Shown here piece by piece: positions 15,151 through 23,207 of a stretch of DNA of 26,087 nt; positions within the stretch are counted from its first letter, which is position 1; the number at the start of each line of letters is the position of its first letter. This DNA comes from an uncultured Treponema sp. Its GTDB lineage: Bacteria > Spirochaetota > Spirochaetia > Treponematales > Treponemataceae. The notes below the pieces were generated by a model, which saw nothing but the letters and a program-made list of their open reading frames with translations, made no database searches and was not told where the DNA came from. The position numbers and the translations under genes were made by a program. The DNA lies in assembly GCA_937894335.1 (NCBI GenBank), contig CALCRU010000018.1, forward strand, positions 1-26,087, written 5' to 3'.

Positions 15151-16299
15151 CTAGCGAGAAAGGCTTGACAGAGGCATAAGACTGGGAGATTTTGTGGCGT
15201 TTTCCAGTTCCGCATACTCTTCCATAAGTTTCTGCTGCTGTCGGCTGAGTTTTGCAGGTAGCTGAACCATAACCTTAACATAAAGGTCTCCCTTGCGCGC
15301 ACTGCCAGAATAGGGAACACCCTCCTCCTTTATGCGCAAAAGCTTACCGTGGGAAGTTCCAGCAGGAACCTTAAGGGTAATGTGCCGTCCGTCAAGAGAT
15401 GTAATGGTAACATCTGCACCCAACAGGGCCTGAGAAAAACTTATGGGAACGGCACAGTACAGGTCATTGCCGTCACGCTCAAAGTACTTATCGTTTGAAA
15501 CATGAATTACAATAATAAGATCGCCCGCACTTCCGCCGTTTGTGCCTGCGTCACCCTGATGGGGAATTGTAATGCGCTTACCGTCGTCAACACCGGCAGG
15601 AATGCTTATGGTCATAACCTTACTCTTTTCCTGCACTCCTGAACCGTTGCATGCCGTACAGGGGTGGTCTATTACCGTACCCTTTCCGCCACAAGTGGGA
15701 CAGGTCTGCTGCATTTGGAAAAATCCTGCACTGCGCCTAATTTGCCCCACTCCCTGACAGGAAGGACATGTCTTACGGCTTGAACCGGCCGCACCACCTG
15801 TACCGTTACAAGAAGAACAGGTTTCGTGATGGCTAAACCTTATGTCCTTCTTGCAGCCAAAAACGGCTTCTTTAAATGAAATTTCTAAATCGTAACGGAG
15901 GCTTGCACCGTTGTTGTTACTGTGGCTTCTAGAACCAGAAGAAAATCCGCCCATGCCGCCGCCAAAGATGTTTTCAAAAATGTCGCTGAATCCGCCACCT
16001 GCACCGCCAAAGAGGTCGCTAAAGTCGTGGAAGGCGTGACTGTAACCGCCGCCTGCACCGCCACCCATGCCGTCAAGTCCTGCAAAACCGTACTGATCAT
16101 AAATTGGACGCTTCTGGTCGTCACTTAACACTTCGTAGGCTTCGGTCGCTTCCTTAAATTTTTCCTCCGCTTCCTTGTCGCCGGGGTTACGGTCAGGGTG
16201 ATATTTTACCGCCAACTTGCGGTATGCTTTTTTGATTGTTTCCTTATCTGCGCTCTTGTCTATTCCGAGCACTTCATAATAGTCGCGTTTACCAGCCAT
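15151..16299 (-). CDS. dnaJ: Chaperone protein DnaJ (Hsp40)
   Basis: The product is 382 residues, full length. The order is the J domain with HPD at residues 34-36, a Gly/Phe-rich linker (GGGAGGGYSHAFHDF region), and the zinc-binding domain with four CxxCxGxG repeats (CSSCNGTG, CPSCQGVG, CPTCGGKG, CTACNGSG). The C-terminal substrate-binding domains follow, with VPAGTSHGKLLRIKEEGVP. It delivers unfolded proteins to DnaK and stimulates its ATPase. The start ATG 16299 is preceded by AGGA at a suitable distance. Unlike many genomes, it is not next to dnaK: it lies 5 kb away, divergent from the feo operon. Confidence 0.98.
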   Translation of the reverse strand: MAGKRDYYEVLGIDKSADKETIKKAYRKLAVKYHPDRNPGDKEAEEKFKEATEAYEVLSDDQKRPIYDQYGFAGLDGMGGGAGGGYSHAFHDFSDLFGGAGGGFSDIFENIFGGGMGGFSSGSRSHSNNNGASLRYDLEISFKEAVFGCKKDIRFSHHETCSSCNGTGGAAGSSRKTCPSCQGVGQIRRSAGFFQMQQTCPTCGGKGTVIDHPCTACNGSGVQEKSKVMTISIPAGVDDGKRITIPHQGDAGTNGGSAGDLIIVIHVSNDKYFERDGNDLYCAVPISFSQALLGADVTITSLDGRHITLKVPAGTSHGKLLRIKEEGVPYSGSARKGDLYVKVMVQLPAKLSRQQQKLMEEYAELENATKSPSLMPLSSLSR

Positions 16300-16322
16300 T
16301 TTCTGCTTCCTACTATCTGTAT

Positions 16323-16351
16323 ATCATAACAAATATACACAAAAAAATGAA
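16323..16351 (-). promoter_or_regulatory. Possible dnaJ promoter
   Basis: A -10-like TATGAT lies on the minus strand at 16328-16323. At 17 bases spacing, the -35 position (16351-16346, TTCATT) is weak. The leader would be short. No CIRCE inverted repeat (TTAGCACTC-N9-GAGTGCTAA) is visible. Confidence 0.35.
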
Positions 16352-16415
16352 AATAGTAAACATTTTTACAAATAAGGATATCTCTAACAGAAGACTCAGA
16401 AAGTACCATTTTCTG

Positions 16416-16497
16416 CTAAAGAAGTTAGCCAGACTAAAGAAGTTAGCCAGGCTACGAAAGTTAGCCACTGCTACTTGACAAGTTAGCGTAAACTAAC
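16416..16497. promoter_or_regulatory. Array of GTTAG/CTAAC half-sites, probable metal-regulator operator of feo
   Basis: GTTAGCC occurs at 16424, 16442 and 16460, exactly 18 bases apart, and GTTAG again at 16482. Each is paired with an opposing CTAA-type half-site: CTAAA at 16434, GGCTAC at 16450, GCTAC at 16470 and CTAAC at 16493. The last copy forms GTTAG-CGTAAA-CTAAC between -35 and -10 of the feo promoter. A GCTA-CTTG/CAAG-T-TAGC dyad (16470-16487) also covers the -35. GTTAGSCTAAC is the core of DtxR/IdeR-family operators, and spirochaetes have such regulators (TroR), so iron or manganese repression is likely. Half-site spacing differs from the textbook site. Confidence 0.55.
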
Positions 16498-16504
16498 ATA
16501 ATAT
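16475..16504 (+). promoter_or_regulatory. Promoter of the feoA-feoA-feoB operon
   Basis: A perfect -35 TTGACA lies at 16475-16480 and TAATAT at 16499-16504, with 18 bases between. The start would be near 16511, right before the Shine-Dalgarno AAGGAG (16512-16517), so the leader is very short. The promoter is embedded in the half-site array. Confidence 0.65.
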
Positions 16505-16522
16505 AAGGTCCAAGGAGCAATC

Positions 16523-16735
16523 ATGATACCCTTAGTTGTTTCAGATTTTGGGGAAGAGCAAATCATAAAAAAAATAGGTGGTAACGAGGAAGTCAAACAC
16601 CACCTTGAAAATCTTGGCTTTACGGTTGGCGGTACTGTAACCATCGTAAATTCCCTTAACGGAAATGTAATCGTAAAAGTAAAGGACTCTCGCATTGCGC
16701 TTAACGAAGACTTGGCGCGAAGAATCATGGTGTAG
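16523..16735 (+). CDS. feoA: Ferrous iron transport protein FeoA, first copy
   Basis: The product is 70 residues with an SH3-like fold of the FeoA family. Conserved features are a hydrophobic strand, the helix KHHLENLGFTVGGTVTIVN, and a C-terminal DSRIALNEDLARRIMV, equivalent to the G-x-x-I/L-A-L-x-x-x-x-A-x-x-I motif. FeoA is a small cytoplasmic protein required for FeoB-dependent Fe(II) uptake, probably acting on FeoB. AAGGAG precedes ATG 16523. The second feoA starts 16 bases after its stop. The two copies are clearly diverged, so they likely have separate roles. Confidence 0.88.
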   Translation: MIPLVVSDFGEEQIIKKIGGNEEVKHHLENLGFTVGGTVTIVNSLNGNVIVKVKDSRIALNEDLARRIMV

Positions 16736-16751
16736 TATTTGGAGGAAATAG

Positions 16752-16973
16752 ATGAAGACATTACGCGATGCCGCAATTGGCGAAACCGTAAAAGTTGTAA
16801 AACTTCATGGCGAAGGTGCCGTTAAAAGGCGCATTATGGACATGGGTGTTACAAAAGGTGTTGAAGTGTTCGTACGAAAAGTTGCACCTCTGGGAGATCC
16901 AGTAGAAGTAACAGTACGCGACTATGAACTTTCGCTGCGCAAACAGGACGCAGAAATGATAGAGGTAGAATAA
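16752..16973 (+). CDS. feoA: Ferrous iron transport protein FeoA, second copy
   Basis: The product is 73 residues. MKTLRDAAIGETVKVVKLHG, then VKRRIMDMGVTKGVEVFVRK and a closing DYELSLRKQDAEMIEV, match the FeoA SH3-like fold closely, more typically than the first copy (RRxxDMGxxxGxxV is the family hallmark). The Shine-Dalgarno is GGAGGA before ATG 16752. It ends one base before the feoB ATG, as expected for translational coupling. Tandem FeoA genes upstream of feoB are known in clostridia and other anaerobes. Confidence 0.93.
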   Translation: MKTLRDAAIGETVKVVKLHGEGAVKRRIMDMGVTKGVEVFVRKVAPLGDPVEVTVRDYELSLRKQDAEMIEVE

Positions 16974-16974
16974 G

Positions 16975-19362
16975 ATGGACATTCGAATCGCCCTTGCAGG
17001 AAACCCAAACTCGGGTAAGACAACACTGTTCAATGCACTTACGGGTTCAAATCAGTTCGTAGGAAACTGGCCCGGAGTTACAGTAGAAAAGAAAGAAGGA
17101 AAGCTTAAGAAGCACGACGGCGTAACCATTACCGACCTGCCCGGAATCTATTCACTTTCTCCTTACACGCTGGAAGAAGTTGTGGCAAGAAACTACCTTG
17201 TTTCTGAACGCCCCAACGCAATCCTTAACATTGTGGACGCTACAAACCTTGAGCGAAACCTTTACCTTACCACTCAGCTTGTAGAACTGGGAATCCCAGT
17301 TGTAGTTGCCCTTAACATGATGGATCTGGTAAAAAAGTCAGGAGACAAAATCAATGTAGAGGAGCTTTCTCGCCAGATTGGATGCAAAATTGTAGAGATT
17401 TCTGCACTTAAGGGTGACGGAGTTATGGAAGCCGCAGAAGAGGCAATTAAGGCAGCAGGCTCAACAAAGACTGTTCCCCAGCATTCTTTCTCTGGTCCTG
17501 TAGAACATGCCATTGCCCACATTGAAGAAGCAATCGTACACGACATGCCCGAAGAGCAGCAGAGATGGTATGCAATAAAAGTTTTCGAGCGTGACGAAAA
17601 AGTTCTTCAGACTCTGAACATTTCAAAGGAAACCCTTGACCATGTTGAAGGCGACATTAAGGCAGCAGAAAAAGAACTGGACGATGACGCAGAAAGTATT
17701 ATTACAAACGAACGCTATGTTTACATTGCTAACATCCTCAAGTCAAGCTACAAAAAGCAGGGTGCAGGAAAACTTACCACATCAGACAAGATTGACCGCA
17801 TAGTTACAAACCGCTGGCTTGGTCTTCCCATTTTTGCAGTAGTAATGTTCCTTGTCTACTGGATTGCAATGGTTGGAATTGGAGCAAGTGCAACTGACTG
17901 GGCCAACGACGGACTGTTCGGCGACGGATGGCACCTGTTTGGAATTGGAACAAAAGCTTACGAAGAAGCAGCAGAAGAATACGGTGACGCTCCCCTTATT
18001 CTTGAGGCAGTTGAAAACGGCGAACTTACCTATGTTGTTGAAGACGAGGAGACTCTTGAACTTTCCGACCCCATCGATATTACCGACGACATGGTAAGCG
18101 AAGCTGAAGAAATGGTTGCAAAGTACGGCGAAGAAGGTCCAGACCCGGCAGACTACGGTGTGTGGGTTCCAGGCATTCCCGTTCTTATTGAATCTCTTCT
18201 TGACAAGGTTGGATGTGCAGACTGGCTTAAGGGTCTTATCCTTGACGGTATTGTTGCTGGTGTAGGTGCGGTTCTTGGATTTGTTCCACAGATGCTCGTT
18301 CTCTTCTTCCTGCTTGCAATACTTGAGTCCTGCGGATACATGGCACGAATTGCATTTGTTCTTGACCGAATCTTCCGCAAGTTTGGACTTTCAGGCAAAT
18401 CATTTATTCCAATGCTTGTTGGAACAGGTTGTGGTGTTCCTGGTATCATGGCAAGCCGCACAATCGAAAACGAACGCGACCGCCGTATGACAATCATGAC
18501 AACAACATTTATTCCATGTGGTGCTAAAGTTCCGTTTATTGCAATGGTTGCCGGAGCAATTTTTGGTGGCTCAGCATGGGTAGCTACCAGTGCATACTTT
18601 GTCGGTATGGCAGCAATCATTATTTCTGGTGTGATGCTCAAGAAAACAAAGATGTTTGCAGGTCAGCCAGCTCCATTCGTAATGGAACTTCCTCCCTACC
18701 ACATGCCAACACTGGGCAACGTACTTCGCTCAATGTGGGAACGCGGATGGTCATTCATTAAAAAAGCCGGAACTATCATCCTTCTTTCTACAATCATCGT
18801 ATGGTTTACATCATTCTTTGGATGGGCAGAAGACGGATTTAGAATGCTTGCAGAAGATGAACTAGATTGTTCTATTCTTGCAAAAATCGGTGGTTGTATT
18901 GCATGGATTTTTGCACCTCTTGGATGGGGCAACTGGCAGGCAGCTGTCGCTTCTATCACAGGTCTTGTTGCAAAAGAAAACATCGTTGGTACAATGGGTA
19001 TTCTTTACGGAAGTGGAGATCTTACAGCATTCCAGGCACTCGGTCAGGCATTTACAGGAATTACAGGTTACTCTTTCCTTGTATTCAACCTCTTGTGTGC
19101 TCCTTGTTTTGCTGCCATCGGTGCAATCAAGCGAGAAATGAACAGCGCAAAGTGGACATGGTTTGCAATCGGCTATCAGTGCGCATTTGCCTATGCAATC
19201 GCATTCCTTATTAACCAGATTGGCGGACTGTTCACCGGACACGCAAATGTCGTAGGTCTTATTTTTGCACTTGCACTCCTTGCAGGATTCGTCTACATGC
19301 TCTTCTTTAAGAAGTACAGAGAGGCGACAACCCTTACTGCAGATGTAAAGGTAAAGAAATAA
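16975..19362 (+). CDS. feoB: Ferrous iron transporter FeoB with an acidic insertion
   Basis: The product is 795 residues. The N-terminal G domain has G1 GNPNSGKT (residues 9-16), the switch ending in TVEKKEG, G3 DLPG (54-57) and G4 NMMD (114-117). A helical GDI-like region reaches about 270. The membrane part begins at about 281 (WLGLPIFAVVMFLVYW) and includes the conserved gate motifs MLVGTGCGVPGIMASR and TTTFIPCGAKVPF. It imports Fe(II) across the inner membrane. Between the first membrane helix and GVWVPGIPV lies an insertion of about 90 residues (about 305-395), strongly acidic, probably periplasmic. The stop overlaps the next gene's ATG (TAATG). Otherwise complete. Confidence 0.96.
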   Translation: MDIRIALAGNPNSGKTTLFNALTGSNQFVGNWPGVTVEKKEGKLKKHDGVTITDLPGIYSLSPYTLEEVVARNYLVSERPNAILNIVDATNLERNLYLTTQLVELGIPVVVALNMMDLVKKSGDKINVEELSRQIGCKIVEISALKGDGVMEAAEEAIKAAGSTKTVPQHSFSGPVEHAIAHIEEAIVHDMPEEQQRWYAIKVFERDEKVLQTLNISKETLDHVEGDIKAAEKELDDDAESIITNERYVYIANILKSSYKKQGAGKLTTSDKIDRIVTNRWLGLPIFAVVMFLVYWIAMVGIGASATDWANDGLFGDGWHLFGIGTKAYEEAAEEYGDAPLILEAVENGELTYVVEDEETLELSDPIDITDDMVSEAEEMVAKYGEEGPDPADYGVWVPGIPVLIESLLDKVGCADWLKGLILDGIVAGVGAVLGFVPQMLVLFFLLAILESCGYMARIAFVLDRIFRKFGLSGKSFIPMLVGTGCGVPGIMASRTIENERDRRMTIMTTTFIPCGAKVPFIAMVAGAIFGGSAWVATSAYFVGMAAIIISGVMLKKTKMFAGQPAPFVMELPPYHMPTLGNVLRSMWERGWSFIKKAGTIILLSTIIVWFTSFFGWAEDGFRMLAEDELDCSILAKIGGCIAWIFAPLGWGNWQAAVASITGLVAKENIVGTMGILYGSGDLTAFQALGQAFTGITGYSFLVFNLLCAPCFAAIGAIKREMNSAKWTWFAIGYQCAFAYAIAFLINQIGGLFTGHANVVGLIFALALLAGFVYMLFFKKYREATTLTADVKVKK

Positions 19363-19751
19363 TGGGTACTGCCCTTGTAGGCATCATACTGTTGGCTATA
19401 GTTACAGCCATCAGTGTGAGCCTTATAAGAAACAAACAAAAAGGCAAAACCTCATGCGGCCAAAACTGCGCCCACTGTGCAATAAGCGGAACATGCCATT
19501 CACAGAAAAAAAAGGCGCATGAGGCCTCCTTGGGACACACCACCGTTCTTACCATAGACGGCATGATGTGCCCCATGTGCGAAAGCCACATAAACGATGC
19601 AATACGAAATAATTTTTCTGTAAAGTCAGTAAAGTCTTCCCACAAAACAGGCCTTGTTCAGATTGTAAGCGAAGAAGAAATTGACGAAGAAAAAATCCGC
19701 TCAGTAATAAAAGATACTGGCTACACCCTTAACACATTCAGCCGCATCTAG
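19362..19751 (+). CDS. FeoB-associated Cys-rich membrane protein fused to an HMA domain
   Basis: The product is 129 residues. A single membrane helix (residues 4-22) is followed by a cysteine cluster CGQNCAHCAISGTCH (32-46), the hallmark of the small FeoB-associated Cys-rich proteins found after feoB. The rest (about 59-129) is a heavy-metal-associated domain: LTIDGMMCPMCESHINDAI contains the CxxC metal site (Cys70, Cys73), and the fold ends with IRSVIKDTGYTL. The ATG overlaps the feoB stop by one base, so it is in the operon. Function is not established; it may bind or hand over metal on the cytoplasmic face. The fusion is unusual to my knowledge. Confidence 0.85.
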   Translation: MGTALVGIILLAIVTAISVSLIRNKQKGKTSCGQNCAHCAISGTCHSQKKKAHEASLGHTTVLTIDGMMCPMCESHINDAIRNNFSVKSVKSSHKTGLVQIVSEEEIDEEKIRSVIKDTGYTLNTFSRI

Positions 19752-19818
19752 CAACATTAGTCCATTAATTTCCACGCAATAAAATATTTTTTACCATGTG
19801 CGAAACCAGTGCAAAGGC

Positions 19819-19846
19819 TTGACTATACCTTCCCCCAATATATACT
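19819..19846 (+). promoter_or_regulatory. Promoter of the TPR-protein gene
   Basis: TTGACT (19819-19824) and TATACT (19841-19846) are spaced 16 bases. A strong Shine-Dalgarno AAGGAG (19855-19860) follows, five bases before ATG 19866. No terminator for the feo operon is seen between 19752 and 19818. Confidence 0.55.
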
Positions 19847-19865
19847 ATACCCATAAGGAGACACT

Positions 19866-21104
19866 ATGAAAAAAATGATTAAACCTCTGGCACTGGTTAT
19901 TCTGGTGCTGATAACAGCAGCAGGCGCCTATGCAAAAGACCGCGACCTGTATGCAAATGCCCCCAAAGATGTAAGAGAACGAATTTCTGCAGCAGACAAA
20001 CTTATTGAACAGAAGCAGTATTTAAGCGCAAATGGAGCCCTTGGTGCTGATGACAGCGAGTACATCATCTTAAAAAGAACGGAACTTTTTACAAACTATT
20101 TTGTCATGAGCATGATGCACCAAATGTTTTCGCTAAAAAATCTTGAAGAAGGCGAAGACCTGCAGAAACTGCGCTACGAAGTTTCTTACGGCTCAAGCGA
20201 CATGTCATTCGCCACAATATTCTGGAATCCCATGGATGTAATTTCTTCTTATGCAGAAGAAAACGGAATGTCTCCGGCACTGCAACTTGCAACAGCCCAC
20301 TACTACTATGACACTCTTAACAGATACGGAGACCAGTGGCTAGAAAGCGTTCAGGACATGATAACAAAAGTCAATGAAAATTTTGAAGCTTCTTACGAGG
20401 CAGGATTTTATGACTACCGCTACCTTAACGAATATGCAGAATTTCTTATGAACTGTAGGGACGACAGGGGTGCATGCGAACTTTACGAAAAGGCAGTTAC
20501 CCTTGTTACAAATGACGCTCGCACATGGTTCAACTATGGGGCCACCCTGCTCAACACAAATCAGACTGACAAGGCAATTACAGCAATCAAAAAGGCCATT
20601 CAGTACAAGGATCCTGTTCCAGAATATCATCTTGACGCATATCTTATTCTGATTGACGCCTACCGCAAGAAGAACGACACAAAGAATGCTGAAAAGACAA
20701 TTCAGTCTGCAAAAAAGGAATTCCCCGACAGCGCACTTCCCCTCGTTTACGAAGGTGACGGCTACATCCGTGATGACAAGGTAGAAAAAGCAACAGAATC
20801 ATTCAAGAAGGCTTACGCTTTAGAGTCTACCAATCAAACCCTAAAGTCAATAATAGACTCCTACTTTGGCAGAAGGTACATTGACGAAGCCATTGCATTC
20901 TGTCTGGACACAGTAGAAAGCCAGTCTGATCCAGAAAACAGAAGCATGCTTTGGTATATGGCCTTCCAGTTGCAGTACGCAAAGGGAGACAGGGAGTCTG
21001 CAGAAGTTTCAATTACAAAGGCAGAGGAATGCCTTGCTGAAGCCACAGACGCAGACTATGCCCGCAAAACCTTTAAGGAAATTAGGGACAGTTTTAACTT
21101 CTAA
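19866..21104 (+). CDS. Exported tetratricopeptide-repeat protein
   Basis: The product is 412 residues. The N-terminus (MKKMIKPLALVILVLITAAG, then AYAKD) is a Sec signal peptide with probable cleavage after AYA, so the protein is periplasmic or surface-located. From about residue 180 it has TPR-like helical pairs: NEYAEFLMNCRDDRGACELYEKAV, WFNYGATLLNTNQTDKAITAIKKAI, YLILIDAYRKKNDTKNAEKTI, and VYEGDGYIRDDKVEKATESFKKAY. TPRs serve as protein-protein scaffolds; no catalytic domain is visible. It has its own promoter and ends just before paired terminators, so it is monocistronic. Specific role unknown. Confidence 0.85.
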   Translation: MKKMIKPLALVILVLITAAGAYAKDRDLYANAPKDVRERISAADKLIEQKQYLSANGALGADDSEYIILKRTELFTNYFVMSMMHQMFSLKNLEEGEDLQKLRYEVSYGSSDMSFATIFWNPMDVISSYAEENGMSPALQLATAHYYYDTLNRYGDQWLESVQDMITKVNENFEASYEAGFYDYRYLNEYAEFLMNCRDDRGACELYEKAVTLVTNDARTWFNYGATLLNTNQTDKAITAIKKAIQYKDPVPEYHLDAYLILIDAYRKKNDTKNAEKTIQSAKKEFPDSALPLVYEGDGYIRDDKVEKATESFKKAYALESTNQTLKSIIDSYFGRRYIDEAIAFCLDTVESQSDPENRSMLWYMAFQLQYAKGDRESAEVSITKAEECLAEATDADYARKTFKEIRDSFNF

Positions 21105-21156
21105 AAAAAAGAAAGCCGCCTTCCTGCCTTCAAAGACCTAACGGCAGAAAGACGGC
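21103..21156 (-). terminator. Intrinsic terminator of dnaK
   Basis: Two 14-base arms (21115-21128 and 21143-21156) form a hairpin followed, on the minus strand, by TTTCTTTTTTTT (21114-21103). In minus-strand RNA all 14 positions pair, two as G-U; in plus-strand RNA those two become A-C mismatches. It therefore serves dnaK rather than the TPR gene, whose last bases overlap the T-tract. Confidence 0.75.
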
Positions 21157-21189
21157 CCTAACCCACTACCCGGTGGCAGCAGGATGGAC

Positions 21190-21216
21190 AAAAAATTACA
21201 CGGATGTAATTTTTTT
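21190..21216. terminator. Bidirectional terminator between the TPR gene and dnaK
   Basis: AAAAAATTACA (21190-21200) and its perfect complement (21205-21215) enclose a four-base loop CGGA, followed by a further T at 21216 (seven T in all). It can act in both directions, for the TPR gene (plus) and directly after the dnaK stop (minus), although the stem has little GC. Confidence 0.6.
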
Positions 21217-21217
21217 G

Positions 21218-23167
21218 TTATTTTTCATCATGTACCTCATACTGCACATCGTCAGCGGAACCCTTGTCGAAGCCTGATGCACCGCCACTAGCGCCGCCTG
21301 CAGCTCCAGCATCACCCGGGTTGGGACCTGCTCCACCAGCTGCACCCTGTGCGGCCTGCTGCTTGTACATTTCCTCTGCAATTTTGTAAGAAGCCTGCTT
21401 CAATGCCTCAGTCTTTTTCTTAATGTCGTCAACATTGTCGCCCTTAAGAGCTTCCTTAAGTTCGTTAGAGGCCTTTTCTATGGCTTTCTTATCACTGGCA
21501 CTCACCTTGTCGCCCAAATCTTTAAGCGTCTTTTCGGTCTGGTAAACAAGACTGTCTGCTTCGTTACGAGCATCTACAGACTCTCTCTTTTTCTTGTCTG
21601 CTTCTGCATTTGCTTCGGCGTCCTTTACCATGCGGTTAATTTCATCTTCTGAAAGGCCGCTTGAAGACTGAATCTGAATGTGCTGTTCCTTACCAGTGCC
21701 CATATCTTTTGCGCTTACATGAACAATTCCGTTTGCATCAATGTCAAAGGTAACTTCAATCTGAGGAACTCCACGAGGTGCAGGAGGAATACCAACCAAG
21801 TCAAAGCGTCCCAGAGTGCGGTTCTGGTCTGCCATTTCGCGTTCACCCTGAAGTACATGAATACTTACGGCAGTCTGTCCGTCTGCAGCAGTAGAGAAAA
21901 TCTGGCTCTTCTTTGTAGGAATAGTTGTGTTGCGGTTGATAAGTTTTGTCATAACGCCGCCCATTGTTTCAATTCCCAAAGAAAGAGGAGTTACATCAAG
22001 AAGAAGAACATCCTTAACATCTCCACCAAGAACACCGCCCTGAATTGCGGCACCAATTGCAACTGCTTCGTCAGGGTTAACAGCTCGGCTTCCTTCTTTT
22101 CCGAAGATAGACTTTACTACTTCCTGAACTTTCGGCATACGGCTTGAACCACCTACCAAAAGAACTTCATCAATTTTGTCGGCAGTAATTTCTGCATCTT
22201 TCATTGCCTTAAGACAAGGTTCACGAGTGCGTTCAAAAAGACTGTCTGTCATTTGTTCAAACTGTGCGCGAGTAAGGCTCTTCTGTAAGTGCTTAGGTCC
22301 CGTTGCATCGGCAGTAATAAAGGGCAAGTTGATTTCTGCTGTAGTCTGATTTGAAAGTGCAATTTTTGCATTTTCTGCTGCTTCACGCAAACGCTGCATA
22401 GCCATTGGGTCGCCAGAAAGGTCAATACCAGTATCTGCCTTAAACTGATCAATAAGCCAGTTAACAATAACACGGTCCCAGTCGTCTCCACCTAAGTGAG
22501 TATCACCGTTGGTTGACTTAACTTCAAAGACACCGTCGCCCAATTCGAGGATTGAAATATCAAATGTACCGCCACCAAGGTCGTATACAGCGATTGTTTT
22601 TTCGTTTTTCTGATCTGACTTAAAGCCAAATGCCAAAGATGCTGCAGTAGGTTCGTTAATAATGCGCTTTACATCGAGACCTGCAATTTTACCTGCGTCT
22701 TTGGTAGCCTGGCGCTGGGCATCGTTAAAGTATGCAGGAACGGTAATAACCGCTTCGGTAACTGTTTCACCAAGATAGTCTTCTGCTGTTTTCTTCATCT
22801 TCTGGAGGATGAATGCGGAAATTTCCTGAGGACTAAATTCCTTGTTTGCTCCGTTTTCCTGAACCTGAACGCGGACATCATCACCGTGATCAAGAATTGT
22901 GTAGGGAAGTTTTGTAGCCTCACCCTTCAGTTCTCCAAAGCGGTGTCCAATAAGGCGTTTTACTGAATAGACGGTGTTCTTAGGGTTGGTAACCATCTGG
23001 TTTTTTGCAGGAAGACCTACAATGCGGTCACCTTTTGCAGTAAATCCGACGATAGACGGAGTTGTGCGTCCGCCCTCTGCATTCTGAATTACGACAGGTT
23101 CACCGTTTTCCATTACGGCGACACATGAGTTTGTCGTTCCCAAGTCGATTCCAATAATTTTTCCCAT
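21218..23167 (-). CDS. dnaK: Chaperone protein DnaK (Hsp70)
   Basis: The product is 649 residues from ATG 23167 (MGKIIGIDLGTTNSCVAV). A TTG start 15 bases upstream is in frame, but it lies on the Shine-Dalgarno GAGGAG and is rejected. The ATPase domain has the phosphate-1 motif IDLGTTNS, the IAVYDLGGGTFDISIL block and the VLLVGGSSRMPKV block. The linker VLLLDVTPLSLGIETMGG leads to the substrate-binding domain, and a helical lid ends in a Gly/Ala-rich tail and YEVHDEK. With DnaJ and GrpE it folds proteins in an ATP-driven cycle. It follows grpE on the same strand, but 616 bases of repeats intervene. A -10-like TATAAT (23209-23204) suggests it may also have its own promoter. Confidence 0.98.
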   Translation of the reverse strand: MGKIIGIDLGTTNSCVAVMENGEPVVIQNAEGGRTTPSIVGFTAKGDRIVGLPAKNQMVTNPKNTVYSVKRLIGHRFGELKGEATKLPYTILDHGDDVRVQVQENGANKEFSPQEISAFILQKMKKTAEDYLGETVTEAVITVPAYFNDAQRQATKDAGKIAGLDVKRIINEPTAASLAFGFKSDQKNEKTIAVYDLGGGTFDISILELGDGVFEVKSTNGDTHLGGDDWDRVIVNWLIDQFKADTGIDLSGDPMAMQRLREAAENAKIALSNQTTAEINLPFITADATGPKHLQKSLTRAQFEQMTDSLFERTREPCLKAMKDAEITADKIDEVLLVGGSSRMPKVQEVVKSIFGKEGSRAVNPDEAVAIGAAIQGGVLGGDVKDVLLLDVTPLSLGIETMGGVMTKLINRNTTIPTKKSQIFSTAADGQTAVSIHVLQGEREMADQNRTLGRFDLVGIPPAPRGVPQIEVTFDIDANGIVHVSAKDMGTGKEQHIQIQSSSGLSEDEINRMVKDAEANAEADKKKRESVDARNEADSLVYQTEKTLKDLGDKVSASDKKAIEKASNELKEALKGDNVDDIKKKTEALKQASYKIAEEMYKQQAAQGAAGGAGPNPGDAGAAGGASGGASGFDKGSADDVQYEVHDEK

Positions 23168-23207
23168 ATCCTTACTCCTCAAAAAATAAACTGTTCCCTA
23201 TACATTA

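Noticed and set aside
16421..16497. CRISPR array
   Set aside because: The repeated core is 7-9 bases at 18-base steps with no spacers of CRISPR length and no cas genes; an operator array fits better.
23168..23182. Five-codon N-terminal extension of DnaK from TTG
   Set aside because: These codons overlay the Shine-Dalgarno, and DnaK proteins begin at MGKIIGIDLG.
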